DNA of 20,535 bases from Thamnocephalis sphaerospora (lineage: Eukaryota; Zoopagomycota; Zoopagomycetes; Zoopagales; Sigmoideomycetaceae), in the NCBI GenBank assembly GCA_003614735.1, contig KZ992695.1, forward strand, positions 1 through 20,535, read 5' to 3'. The notes below the pieces were generated by a model. It was not told the DNA's origin, did not search any database, and saw only the letters and a program-made list of their open reading frames with translations. Within the stretch, counting starts at the first letter, position 1, and every line of letters begins with the position of its first letter. This document shows, piece by piece, positions 1 to 9,537 of this stretch. The translations under genes and the position numbers were made by a program.

Positions 1-3000
1 CCGGGTGTGGGAGACGGGCCCAGAATTGGATACATTCATTGGGTGAGCATTCAGGCTTGACATGTGCAGTTGTCCGTTTCCGCTAGGAATACTTACGCTT
101 TATCACTTGTGTAGACTGCTCACGCGACCGGCTTACTTTTTGATGGAGAGCACAAGTAACTTGAAACAGGCCAGCATTCGAAATGCCATCTACGCCCTGA
201 TTGGAGGATGCATCAAGCACCACAACCATGGCTTTGGTAAGACAGCGCGGCGTGTGGATGCGACACATGTAACATGAAATGCCGACGGATGACCTGACGA
301 CCCCTCTTGCAGGCGCTCAGACGACTATTCTGCAGAATCTCCAGTACTACGAGCATCTAAGCCAGCCCATGGCCGATTTGCTATGCGTGGTGGCGGACCA
401 GTTTGATCATTCGCAGATTGCAGACAGTGTGCTCTGGTATGTGGTATCGCGTCTATCGGTCTGGCGAGCTGCTTACTGAAGGGTATGTACGATATGGTAG
501 TGAGATATCCAACAAGGAGTTTAGCGCACAAGATGCCACCGGTCCCAAAAACTTTTCCAAGTTCCTGGTGCGGCTGTCCGAGATTGCGCCTAAACTGGTG
601 CTCAAGCAGATGGTGCACCTTTCCAAGCATCTGGATAGCGAGGTAAATGGCTGATCGGCATCCAAGCAATGATGTCATTGCAAAACGGCGCATGCTTTGC
701 TCATTCGCATTTCGTCCAGTCCTATACCATGCGAATGGCAGTGATCGAGGCGATCGGCAACATAATGACGTATCTGTTTGCGCAAGAGCCGGATGAGACG
801 CACGCCAAGCAGATTGAGGCGTTCTTTGACATTATCGAGGAGCGGTTCCGCGACACCAATTCGTTCTGCCGCTGCAAAGTGCTGCAGGTGTGCGGAAAGC
901 TGTGCGAGTAGGTAGCAGTACTTTTGGCGATGTGCGTATACCTACATGTTCATGTTGCTGACGCAGCGCGTAACATCACGCAGTGGTCGCGCCAAGTTTC
1001 CAAAGCGCCGACAGCGCCTCATCGACTATACAATCAGCCGTTTGGAAGACAAGAGCAGCCATGTGCGTGCCAATGCCATCAAGGTGCTTACAAAGTTTAT
1101 CGAAACACACCCATTTGTGATGGATGGTGGCGAGCTTAATCTGGAGCTGTTTGAGACAAAGTACACGGAGGCTACCGAACGACTGCAGGTGCGAAAAGCA
1201 GCGCAGACAGCAACGACTAGTTTACTTACCTCGACGTTGCTTGCTACAATCAGGCTATTGAAATGCCCGAGGGCATGGTGCTTCCGGGCCAGGAGGAGAA
1301 GGAGGAGGACGAAAAAGAGGATCCGGCAACCGCTGATGACAATGACGTAAAGGAGGAGGCAATGCGCGAAAACGATCTTGACGCATCTACAATGGATGTG
1401 GATGAGGGCGCCAAGGAAGCTAAAGATGTCGCGGATCCGGATGAGCAGGCGCAGCTTGATATTGATATGCTGTCGGCCGCCGCGGTTGGCCAGCGCGTGT
1501 TGGACTCGGAGACTGCCAAGGAATACATGAAGCTGCAGCTCCAGCAGCGCTATTATGCCGATGCCATCCAGTTTGTACGCCAGATTGACGAAGCACTGCC
1601 GATCTTGTGTCAGTTGCTGGCGTCCACCAACAAGACGGAGATTGTGGATGCGATGGAGTTCTTCGTCATTGCACACTATTACAAGATTGGCGCGGCGCAG
1701 GTAGGATGCTCGGATTAATCTGCAGCCGACCACATTGCTGTACTTATTGTAGCGCGTGCTACTGCACATCTAGGAGGGTATCCGCAAGATGGTGCACTTG
1801 ATCTGGTCCAAGGATACGGGGTCGGATGAATCCAAGGGCATCCGTGGTCGTCTAATTGATTGCTACAAGAACCTGTACCTAACGCCTGTCACAGCACTGT
1901 CAGCCAAAGATAACGTAAATCTGGTGGCGCGCCGGCTGATTGGGTACGTATGCTGCTGCGCCATGCAGGTGTAAGCGTGTTTGCTGATACAGCCGTTGTT
2001 ACGCCCTAGCCTGACGGTCAACACCACACTAGCAGAACTCACGTCCTTGGAGCAGCTACTGGCCACGATGATGAACGAGGGTCACGTTTCCAACGACGTT
2101 ATTCGCAAGCTCTGGTCTGTCTACAGTAGGTTTGGTGCTTGGCGAGGACAAGGCAAAAGTGATGTTGAATCGCGGCTTTATCCATGTAGGCTACAGCAAG
2201 TCGACTATGCCACCGCTGCAGCGGCGTGGAGCCATTATGATCCTTGGAATGCTTGCAAGCGCGAGAAAGGAAGTGGTGGCTGACCATGTGGATCTACTCC
2301 TTAAGATTGGTCTTGGCCAATTTGGCCGGGTATGTGAGCGTGAATCTGGATTGACGGTGTGGCACCCGTTTACACGCTGGCTCGCAGGACGATCTGTTGC
2401 TGGCCAAGTATACGTGCATTGCACTCCAGCGGTTGCTTGAGGCCAAGCCAAAGGGCAAAGGTGCGACTGTTTTGGTTGCGGGAAAATTTGATGGGCCTGG
2501 TCTGATGAGTAATTTGAACTAGGTGGTCTGGAAAAGAAGCAGGCGCGTTTCCCGCAGGACCATGCCATTTTCCGTCGCCTTAAGGATCTGATTGAGGCGC
2601 CATGTACTTCGCCGGAATGGTGCGCAGTGCTGATGTTTTGGCGATGGCATACGCAATAGGCATGTGCTGATGCTTTGGCGACCGCGCGCATTTAGGTTCT
2701 CGGTAGCCGAGCAGGCGCTCAACACCATCTATCTTTTGAGCGAGCACCCGGACGATATTTGCACAGAAATTCTGCAAAACAAGGCGGCAGAGGTGTTTGG
2801 TGCCAGCAGACCGCCGAGTGCCGAGGATGATGGTGTTGTGGGAGCAGAGGACGGCGACGATGCACAGACGAATCCGCCCTCGGAAGCACCTGTAACCGAG
2901 GAAAGCTGTATCACCTCGCCATACGAGCTCAGCCAGTTGGTCTTTCTTGCAGGACATGTCGCCATCAAGCAAATTGTCCATCTAGAGCTGGTTGAAACTG

Positions 3001-5162
3001 AGCTGAAGCGGCGTAAAGCTGAAGAAAGCGGTAGGCACTTTTGACGTGCCTAGTGCGTGCACTGGCGGTAAACGCTAATGCGTTTGTATTTGCGTGTTCG
3101 CATGTGCAGAAAGGAAAAAGAAGGAAGAGCAAGAGAAAAAGGAAGCGCAGGGCGATGATGAGCTTGAGCAGGTTACTGGTTCGGCTGAAGACGATGTTGC
3201 AGAGGCGATAGCGCAGATTCGTGAGCGCGAGCTGCTCTACGGACGCAACTCGCTTTTGACACTCTTTGGCCCGATGGTTGCGTACGTCTGCGCCAACAAC
3301 AAGACCTTTGATGTAAGCCAATTCAGGGGCGATGTGCTTACGCAGTGGATGGATATTAACACTTTGCCTGCAACGCGATAAACCGTTCGTTCCGCTATAG
3401 AATGTCACGCTGCAAACGGCCGCTACCGTTGCGTTGACCAAGTTTATGTGTGTCAGCGCCGAGTACTGCGAGCGCCACCTGCCGTTGCTGCTCACCATTT
3501 TGGAAAAGTCATCCGAACCGACCATCCGTAGCAACATCATCATTGCGCTAGGCGATATTGCTGTCTGCTTCAACAACCTCATCGAGCAGAACATTTCGTT
3601 CTTGTACAAGCGCCTGACAGACCCAGATCTGTCCGTCAAGAAGAATGCACTTATGGTGCTGACGCATTTGATTCTGAACGGTATGGTCAAGGTCAAGGGC
3701 CAGTTGGGTGAGATGGCCAAGTGCATCGAAGATCCGGACCAGCGCATTAGCGATCTGGCCAAGCTCTTTTTTACAGAGCTGGCATCCAAGGACAACGCGG
3801 TCTACAACAACTTGCCAGATATCATTAGTCACTTGTCTGTTGGCGCGAATGCCGTGGACGAGCAGCAGTTTATCCGCATCATGAAGTTCCTATTCGAGTT
3901 TATCAAGGTAAGCATAGCCTGACAGAAGGGAGCAAGGCAAAAGAGATGTCCTGTTGCTGATTCACGTTGTACAGGACAAGCACGCAGACAGCATTGTGGA
4001 TAAGCTGTGCCTGCGGTTCAAGAACGCGGACGATGCGCGACAGTGGCGCGACACCGGCTTTTGTCTATCGCAGCTGCCATTCCGCACTGAGCGCAGTCTC
4101 AAGAAACTGCTGGAGGCTGTGCCGCTCTTTGAAGATAAGCTGCATGACAACACGCTTTACAAGTACTTTACAGAAATCATCCAAAAGGTACGTGTTGACA
4201 AGGACTAGCATACAGTTGCTGAATATTGATGGCCTGGCACTTTAGGCGCGACTACAAAAGATTCAGCGTGCCGAGGTCAAGCTGCTTATCGATGACTTGG
4301 AGCGGCGAATCAACGAACGGCGCGAAGCCAGCGGCAGCAAGCAAGATGCAATGGAGAAGGCAGCTGCAGCAAAAACTCGCCAAACGCGTAAAGGTTTGTG
4401 TGGCGTAGCTTGTGCGAGTGGGTATGCATTGCCACAGTGTTTCTAATGTGTTGCGATGACGCTGGCAGGAGGCCGTGGAGGGGCGAAGCGCGCAACTGCG
4501 ACCAAGAAGAAAAGCGTTGAAGGTGATGAGGATACAGTGATGACAGATGCGACCGATGTCGAGTCTCAGAGCGTTGCCGGATCGACACCGTCCACGCCAA
4601 GTCGTGCAGCGCCATCTACGCCGGTATGTGTGGCGACACGGCGACAGCGGTATTGAGTTTGTCCACTAACGGATCCTTGCTAGTCAACACGCGGTCGTGG
4701 CCGTGGCCGTGGGCGCGGTCGTGGTGCAGGTCGCGGCGCTGCTACACCAAGTGCTAAGAAGCGCGGCCGTGGACGTCTGCCATCCTCTGACGAAGAGAGC
4801 AGTGACGAGGATATTGAAGGCGACTCGGATTCGGACGAGTCTGGAGAAACTGAGAACAGCGACTCGGATGTAGAGATGGAGGACGCTGAATCGCCAACAA
4901 AGCCAGCCGTAAGTGGTGCTAACTGGTTGCGATCGGTTCGGACCGCTTATGAACGTTGAAATTGCGGATGCAGAACAAGCGTCAAGAACGCGGGAGCACT
5001 GTCAGCAAACCGGCTGCCACAGTAAGTGCTGGCAAGGCTTTGTTGCGTGATTAGCAATCCTAACGGTGCGTACTGTTTGAACAGCCGTCGCGCAGTCGTC
5101 GCACGCGCGGACAGCCAGCACGTATTGTCCAGGACAGCGATGATGAAGAAAGCGACGAGTAG
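1..5162 (+). CDS. CND1: Condensin complex HEAT subunit Cnd1/Ycs4/CAP-D2 (5' partial, 21 exons)
   Basis: Non-SMC HEAT-repeat subunit of condensin, which binds the SMC2/SMC4-kleisin ring and compacts mitotic chromosomes. Exons read: 1-42, 115-236, 313-436, 501-642, 720-907, 984-1188, 1254-1700, 1774-1943, 2010-2125, 2190-2329, 2388-2460, 2523-2619, 2696-3030, 3110-3312, 3401-3907, 3975-4187, 4246-4393, 4469-4623, 4684-4908, 4974-5021, 5085-5162 (TAG 5160-5162). All 20 introns are GT-AG, 58-88 nt, and every phase closes, giving about 1258 residues; the N-terminus lies off the left edge. The Cnd1-family HEAT core is clearest at 3401-3900 (for example IRSNIIIALGDIAVCF and DPDLSVKKNALMVLTHLIL). An acidic disordered insert lies at about 1290-1460. 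The C-terminal tail carries an RG/GR repeat (4690-4740), acidic Ser/Asp/Glu patches and several S/T-P sites. Length compares with about 1160-1400 residues for complete family members. Family identity is from recognised motifs; the exon ends are my reading. Confidence 0.93.
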
Positions 5163-5531
5163 GCTGCCGCACCATGTTGCACAGTGGAAGAGACGCTCTA
5201 GCTTGTACGCGGTATTGCTTGCACATCCTTGTATAGCCTAAATGCGTATGCGCCATGTCTCTTTTCGATCGTTTGCAGTTATAGTTTACATACAGATATT
5301 TGCACTGAGTTGGGCGCTACTGCAGTTGGCGTACCATGGAATCGTTTTTTGCATTGATTGTTTTTATGCAATTTGCTGCATATATGTGCAAGTGGTTGCG
5401 ACAATGCGATGGGGAGAAAGGTAATATGGCACATGCAGCAAACCTGGCAGCTTGATACGAAATTTAACTAGATAGACCGTAGAAGATACATTAGGCGGCA
5501 GCGCGGTTGCGGACAAATGACCAGACATCAA
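5163..5531. other. Convergent 3' intergenic region
   Basis: These 369 bases lie between the 3' ends of the condensin gene (+) and the first 7TM gene (-), so they should hold both 3' UTRs. An ATG-initiated frame of 60 residues (5242-5424, hydrophobic, Phe/Ile/Cys-rich) is present, but it has no recognisable motif and sits where a 3' UTR is expected. I see no clear AATAAA signal. The stretch is more AT-rich than the coding neighbours. Confidence 0.5.
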
Positions 5532-6542
5532 TTAAACGATAGCTTGATACTTGATGTTGTACCTTGAGCACGTTTCTGCGACAGTGGTCTTGCTTGCGAA
5601 CTGAGTTGCTGCTGTTTTGATGTTGGCTAGTTCACGCACGACGTTTTGCGTATGCGGCTTGTGAGCGTCCGCCTTTGATAGACGCAGGGTGGTGCAATGG
5701 TGTACTAGCAGTACCGAGGTGATGGTCCAGTCAAAGATGAAGAAGAACTCGGAGAATATACCGATAACTTCGAACGCTACGCAGAACATGCAAATTATGT
5801 TGGAGAAAACGATGAGGCACATTGTCTGGATCCCATTGTGCACAAGTTGTTTCCACGCAGCCGAGCCAAACTGGCGGTATTGCTGGTAGACGACCATCAA
5901 AAAGGCGATCGAAAACACCAGGTTGATTGGCATGTCCATGGCAAGCTTGGCCCAGGGCAAGTATGTTGGATAGCAGGAAAGACAGCCGCCTGCTGATGAC
6001 ATGACCCCCGGACTGTTCCACACCATATATGTGAATGCCGGCTGTGGTAGTAGAAGGAAGATGCCAAAGCCAAGCAGCCACTTGTTGCGATGATGGACCA
6101 GGTAGGCTTTCTGCAGCAGAGCGGTGCCCACACAGAGTACGGATATGCTTGAGCCGACACCGACGAGCCACAGTGCGATGCGACATGATGGACCGTCGGG
6201 TAGATATACGGCAAGACTGCTGATGCTATACACCAGCCCAGCGATTGCCTGTAGTACGCAGCACCAGCCGGCCAGCATCTTAGGCCGCTTGTACAGCATA
6301 CTGACGGCGAGAAAGAGATTTCGCACAAATAGATATGTGCAGATGACGTTGAATGCGGACTGTAGAGATAGACTACCATTACGCGCGCGCATCTCTTCTA
6401 TGTCGCCTTGCGCCTCTGTAATGTAGTCCAGTGCGTTCAGTTCACCCAACGGGTGCAGGGCAATGCCCCATTGATAGGTTGCGTTTTTTTCCCAGCCATC
6501 CTTTAGCAGCAAGTTGCGATCGATATGGCGCCAGAATGCCAT
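5532..6542 (-). CDS. Seven-transmembrane GPCR-like protein, copy A (intronless)
   Basis: Unrecognised family; 336 residues from ATG 6542 (MAFWRHIDR). That start is chosen because homology with copy B begins there and the frame upstream contains only non-ATG starts. The N-terminal domain of about 60 residues carries two N-glycosylation sequons (N20-A-T, N55-G-S). Seven hydrophobic segments follow at roughly 63-83, 90-114, 120-142, 155-175, 196-219, a sixth after the basic loop following YQQYRQFGS, and a seventh at FFFIFDWTITSVLLVHH. Basic residues fall in loops 1-2, 3-4, 5-6 and in the tail, giving N-out/C-in topology. Cys120 at the outer end of TM3 and Cys187/Cys190 in the second outer loop match the usual GPCR disulfide position. 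The gene is intronless although its named neighbours are intron-dense. A weak TATA-like CTATAA (minus strand, 6635-6640) lies about 95 bases upstream. The 7TM topology is well supported; receptor function is inference, and a non-receptor membrane protein is possible. Confidence 0.8.
   Translation of the reverse strand: MAFWRHIDRNLLLKDGWEKNATYQWGIALHPLGELNALDYITEAQGDIEEMRARNGSLSLQSAFNVICTYLFVRNLFLAVSMLYKRPKMLAGWCCVLQAIAGLVYSISSLAVYLPDGPSCRIALWLVGVGSSISVLCVGTALLQKAYLVHHRNKWLLGFGIFLLLPQPAFTYMVWNSPGVMSSAGGCLSCYPTYLPWAKLAMDMPINLVFSIAFLMVVYQQYRQFGSAAWKQLVHNGIQTMCLIVFSNIICMFCVAFEVIGIFSEFFFIFDWTITSVLLVHHCTTLRLSKADAHKPHTQNVVRELANIKTAATQFASKTTVAETCSRYNIKYQAIV
6089..6245. repeat. 157-bp block identical to 9084-9240
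   Basis: Within copy A, this block covers the end of TM2 through the loop after TM3 and matches copy B base for base, including synonymous sites. It ends abruptly: the flanking bases 6088/9083 and 6246/9241 differ, and substitutions resume beyond. Elsewhere the genes differ every few codons. This is the pattern expected of recent gene conversion. Confidence 0.85.
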
Positions 6543-8511
6543 CGGTGGTGGTGAGCAGCACTGCGGTTGTTGTGGCACAAATCAGCGATGCTTCCAATGC
6601 AAGTCTTGGTGAGTGACGATATTTTTCGGCAGGGTTATAGCGTGAGGTGTTTTGCGGTGTCCAGTGCTAGTGCAAGCCGCTCTGCACTCTACGTCCGGTA
6701 TCGTTTATATGTGGCGGCCTTGAAGCATTGGGCCTGGCAAAGTGCCTAAAGCAAGGCACAAGCATGGGTGATACACCGTGGGCGTGTAACATGCTTGCGC
6801 AGCAACCATCATAACGCCGACGGTGATTCCTTTGTATGGTGCAGGGACAATGCTGTTCATGATGCCTCTGAATTGCAGCGGATGGGTGAAGCAAATGGTA
6901 AATCTGCCTAGAGTTGCAAGATGAATTCACACCACAGTTCTCTGAACAAATTAACGCGGCCAGCTTGGCTCGTTTGCTCAAGAAAGTTTGGCCAATCGAT
7001 GCTGCAAATAGCGTGGGCAATAGGCGCTTGATGCGTCCTGGGATGTGCATTGTCTATACCGGTTTGCAATGTACTACTGTCTGCTCAGGCATATGGTGGA
7101 CAGTGATACGGTCGTTGTGCTGGTAGAGGGCTCTTCATTGGTCCGGGTAACGCTGTGCGTTTCTCCATGAAACGGGCCGCTGGTCCTGATTACACCTCCC
7201 GCCTAAAACCAAACCTGCTAGTGCGGTGCCTTGAAGCAAGCGTCGGACGCGTTTCGGCGTGCGCTGATAAACCTGAGAGCCGAAGCCGTGCTATGGCCGA
7301 TGGTTTGTCGGTGGCTGTACGCTCTGGTGCAATGTCTCCTGATTAGAAGCCTGTGCAACACTTGCTCCTTGATTAAGCGTCGGGCCAATGGTGCATTCGG
7401 GGCTTGGCCGGTTATCGCCGAATGCATGGGTTACTGCTGAGGTCTAGACAGTACGCTTTAGTATCCTAGGAGAGATGCGCATACAGCAGTGGATGAGCCG
7501 ACACGGTAACGAGCTTAAATGCGCCATGCTTTGTTGGTGCTGTGCGCTGCCTGCAAACGGACAAGCCTGTTTTGCGCGTCATTGCCCCTGGCGTACTGAA
7601 ACTGCCGGATGCATCAGCCTCTTGCCCAGGCTAGCAGCGCTGCTAGGATTGGTACGGTCAGACGTAAGGGCTGGCCTGGCCTATGCGTGCTTAATCTCGA
7701 ATGGTTCACCTGGTGGCTGTCGGTTCTGGGCAATAGCAGGTCATTTGGCGAGTCACTGTCGATACGCAAACGTTTTGCACAATCGTGTACTTTGGGACAC
7801 AGTGCTACACAACCAATTGTATGCTCTGGAGGAATATGGACATATGGCAGTATCCAATGCGGCATGGGCGCGGAACAATGCAGATACAGCGAGCGAGCTG
7901 GCCAAACGGCATTGGCTGCTGACAGAGCTGTCTAGGTTTGCAAACATTTGTTGTCGGCGAGCACAGTGCGCAGCGTATTTGGATATATCATGTACAGTGA
8001 GCACAGCTTATTTGGCCAGTAATAGCCACAAGAAGGGAAATGTATGCCATTAGGGATGCCATGCTGGGCAAGATGCGGTACGCTTGCTGGTTTTCACTAC
8101 GTCGTAGGCCGTGCACTGTGAGTACGATATGGCTAGCTGTACTGACCATCCCTGAAACAGCAATCAGATCTGGCAAGTAAGTCGCTGCCGCACAGTGCTG
8201 GGCTATGCTAGAGAGGATAGCCCGCTGGGTTGTGGATGGCATCTCTTGTCGTTTTGCTGCACAAATGCTGCAAGCTCCTCGTCAACCAAATCACCCCTAA
8301 CCTGGTGAATCAGGTGGTTGGGTTGCTTTCATCAAGCGGTCGTGGGTCCCAGTGATCCATTCTCTACGCTGCTGTCTTTGCGCAGTGATTTACCAACGGG
8401 CGTCCCAGGCGTCGCGGCTCTCTATGGGTTGCCTTTTGTTTCCATATTCACCAATACCCGCCAGTACCCTGAATAACACCCCACGCGGCAGTGATAGTGG
8501 CAAAAGAGCCT
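6543..8511. other. Spacer between the 7TM paralogues with scattered coding-like fragments
   Basis: About 2 kb with no recognisable complete gene. The similarity between the two 7TM copies does not extend into it. On the + strand, protein-like stretches occur in different frames without convincing splice links (about 6914-7060, 7090-7150, 7530-7620, 7790-7960). They could be remnants of a decayed gene or chance open frames in DNA of moderate GC. The only long uninterrupted ATG frame is listed separately. I found no tRNA-like or other RNA gene. Confidence 0.4.
7475..8053 (+). CDS. Doubtful open reading frame, 192 residues
   Basis: An ATG-initiated frame open for 192 codons and ending in TAG at 8051-8053. 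It is rich in Cys, Trp, Ala and Leu (for example CAMLCWCCALPANGQACF) and matches no family I recognise. Its second half (about 7780-7960) reads more like protein than its first half. An alternative + frame at about 7530-7620 is also protein-like, which suggests a frameshifted remnant rather than an intact gene. At this base composition one open frame of this length in 20 kb is not surprising by chance. There is no intron, clear promoter or signal peptide. Confidence 0.2.
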   Translation: MRIQQWMSRHGNELKCAMLCWCCALPANGQACFARHCPWRTETAGCISLLPRLAALLGLVRSDVRAGLAYACLISNGSPGGCRFWAIAGHLASHCRYANVLHNRVLWDTVLHNQLYALEEYGHMAVSNAAWARNNADTASELAKRHWLLTELSRFANICCRRAQCAAYLDISCTVSTAYLASNSHKKGNVCH

Positions 8512-9537
8512 TTACGACCAGTGCATTGTGCGATAATTTGCATACGCCTCATAATGTCCCGAGCCCAGCTCCATGGCAGTAGACTTGCCTGCAAATGCTG
8601 TTGCTGCTGTCTTGATACTGTCTAGCTCGTGCAAGATGTTGCGTGTATGCGGCTTATGAGGCTCGGACGTTGAGAAGCGCATAGCAGTACAGTGATGCAC
8701 CAAAAGTATGGAGGTGATGACCCAGTCAAAGATGAAGAAAAACTCGGAAAACATGCCGAATACCTCGAACGCCACGCAAAGCATACATATCATGTTGGAG
8801 AGCACGATAAAGCACATTGTCTGGATTCCATTGCGGATAAGCCGCTTCCACGCAGCTGAGCCAAACTGGCGGTATTGCTGGTAGACGACCACCAGGAAAG
8901 AGATTGAAAACACCAGGTTGATTGGCATGTCCATGGCAAGCTTGGCCCAGGGCAAGTATGTCGGATAGCAGGAAAGACAGCCTCCCCACGGCGTCATCAC
9001 AACAGGAGATGTCCATACTATGTAGGTAAAGATTGGCTGCGGAAGCAGGAGTGTGATGCCAAAGCCAAGCAGCCACTTGTTGTGATGATGGACCAGGTAG
9101 GCTTTCTGCAGCAGAGCGGTGCCCACACAGAGTACGGATATGCTTGAGCCGACACCGACGAGCCACAGTGCGATGCGACATGATGGACCGTCGGGTAGAT
9201 ATACGGCAAGACTGCTGATGCTATACACCAGCCCAGCGATCGTTTGCAGCACGCAGCACCAGCCGGCCAGCATCTTAGGTCGCTTGTACAGCATACTGAC
9301 GGCGAGCAAAAGGTTTCGCATAAATAGATATGTGCAGATGACGTTGCACAGGGTTTGCAAAGACAGGCCGCTGTTGCGTGCACGCATCTCTTCTATGTCG
9401 CCCTGCGCCTTGGTAATGTAGTTCAGCGCGTTCAGTTCGCCCAGCGGGTGCAGGGCAATGCCCCATTGATAGGTTGCAGTCTTTTCCCAGCCATCCTGCA
9501 GCAGTGCATCGCGATCGATATGGCGCCAAAACGCCAT
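8512..9537 (-). CDS. Seven-transmembrane GPCR-like protein, copy B (intronless)
   Basis: Tandem paralogue of the gene at 5532-6542, same strand, 341 residues from ATG 9537 (MAFWRHIDR). By eye about five residues in six match copy A up to the cytoplasmic tail, then the last 20-25 residues diverge (ending NYRTMHWS). The same seven hydrophobic segments, the TM3 cysteine (GPSCRIAL) and the outer-loop cysteines (GGCLSCYPTYLP) are kept. Both N-terminal glycosylation sequons of copy A are lost here (N-A-T becomes T-A-T; N-G-S becomes N-S-G). Changes cluster in the N-terminal domain, the loop after TM4 and the tail, while TM2 to TM4 is nearly invariant. A palindromic TATA-like GTATATAC at 9616-9623 lies about 80 bases upstream. 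Function is not known; a paralogous receptor with altered ligand or coupling specificity is inference. Confidence 0.8.
   Translation of the reverse strand: MAFWRHIDRDALLQDGWEKTATYQWGIALHPLGELNALNYITKAQGDIEEMRARNSGLSLQTLCNVICTYLFMRNLLLAVSMLYKRPKMLAGWCCVLQTIAGLVYSISSLAVYLPDGPSCRIALWLVGVGSSISVLCVGTALLQKAYLVHHHNKWLLGFGITLLLPQPIFTYIVWTSPVVMTPWGGCLSCYPTYLPWAKLAMDMPINLVFSISFLVVVYQQYRQFGSAAWKRLIRNGIQTMCFIVLSNMICMLCVAFEVFGMFSEFFFIFDWVITSILLVHHCTAMRFSTSEPHKPHTRNILHELDSIKTAATAFAGKSTAMELGSGHYEAYANYRTMHWS
9084..9240. repeat. 157-bp block identical to 6089-6245
   Basis: The matching block inside copy B of the 7TM gene pair, offset by 2995 bases from its partner in copy A. See the entry at 6089-6245. Confidence 0.85.

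Noticed and set aside
1026-1769. 247-codon open frame on the minus strand
   Set aside because: It lies antisense to condensin exons and introns whose sense frame is clearly coding.
5242-5424. 60-residue hydrophobic ATG frame after the condensin stop
   Set aside because: It lies in the expected 3' UTR, is Phe/Ile/Cys-rich because the DNA is T-rich, and has no family match or promoter.
7456-7464. GTATCCTAG resembling a U12 donor
   Set aside because: It departs from the RTATCCTTT consensus at the last positions and there is no coding context or matching branch site.
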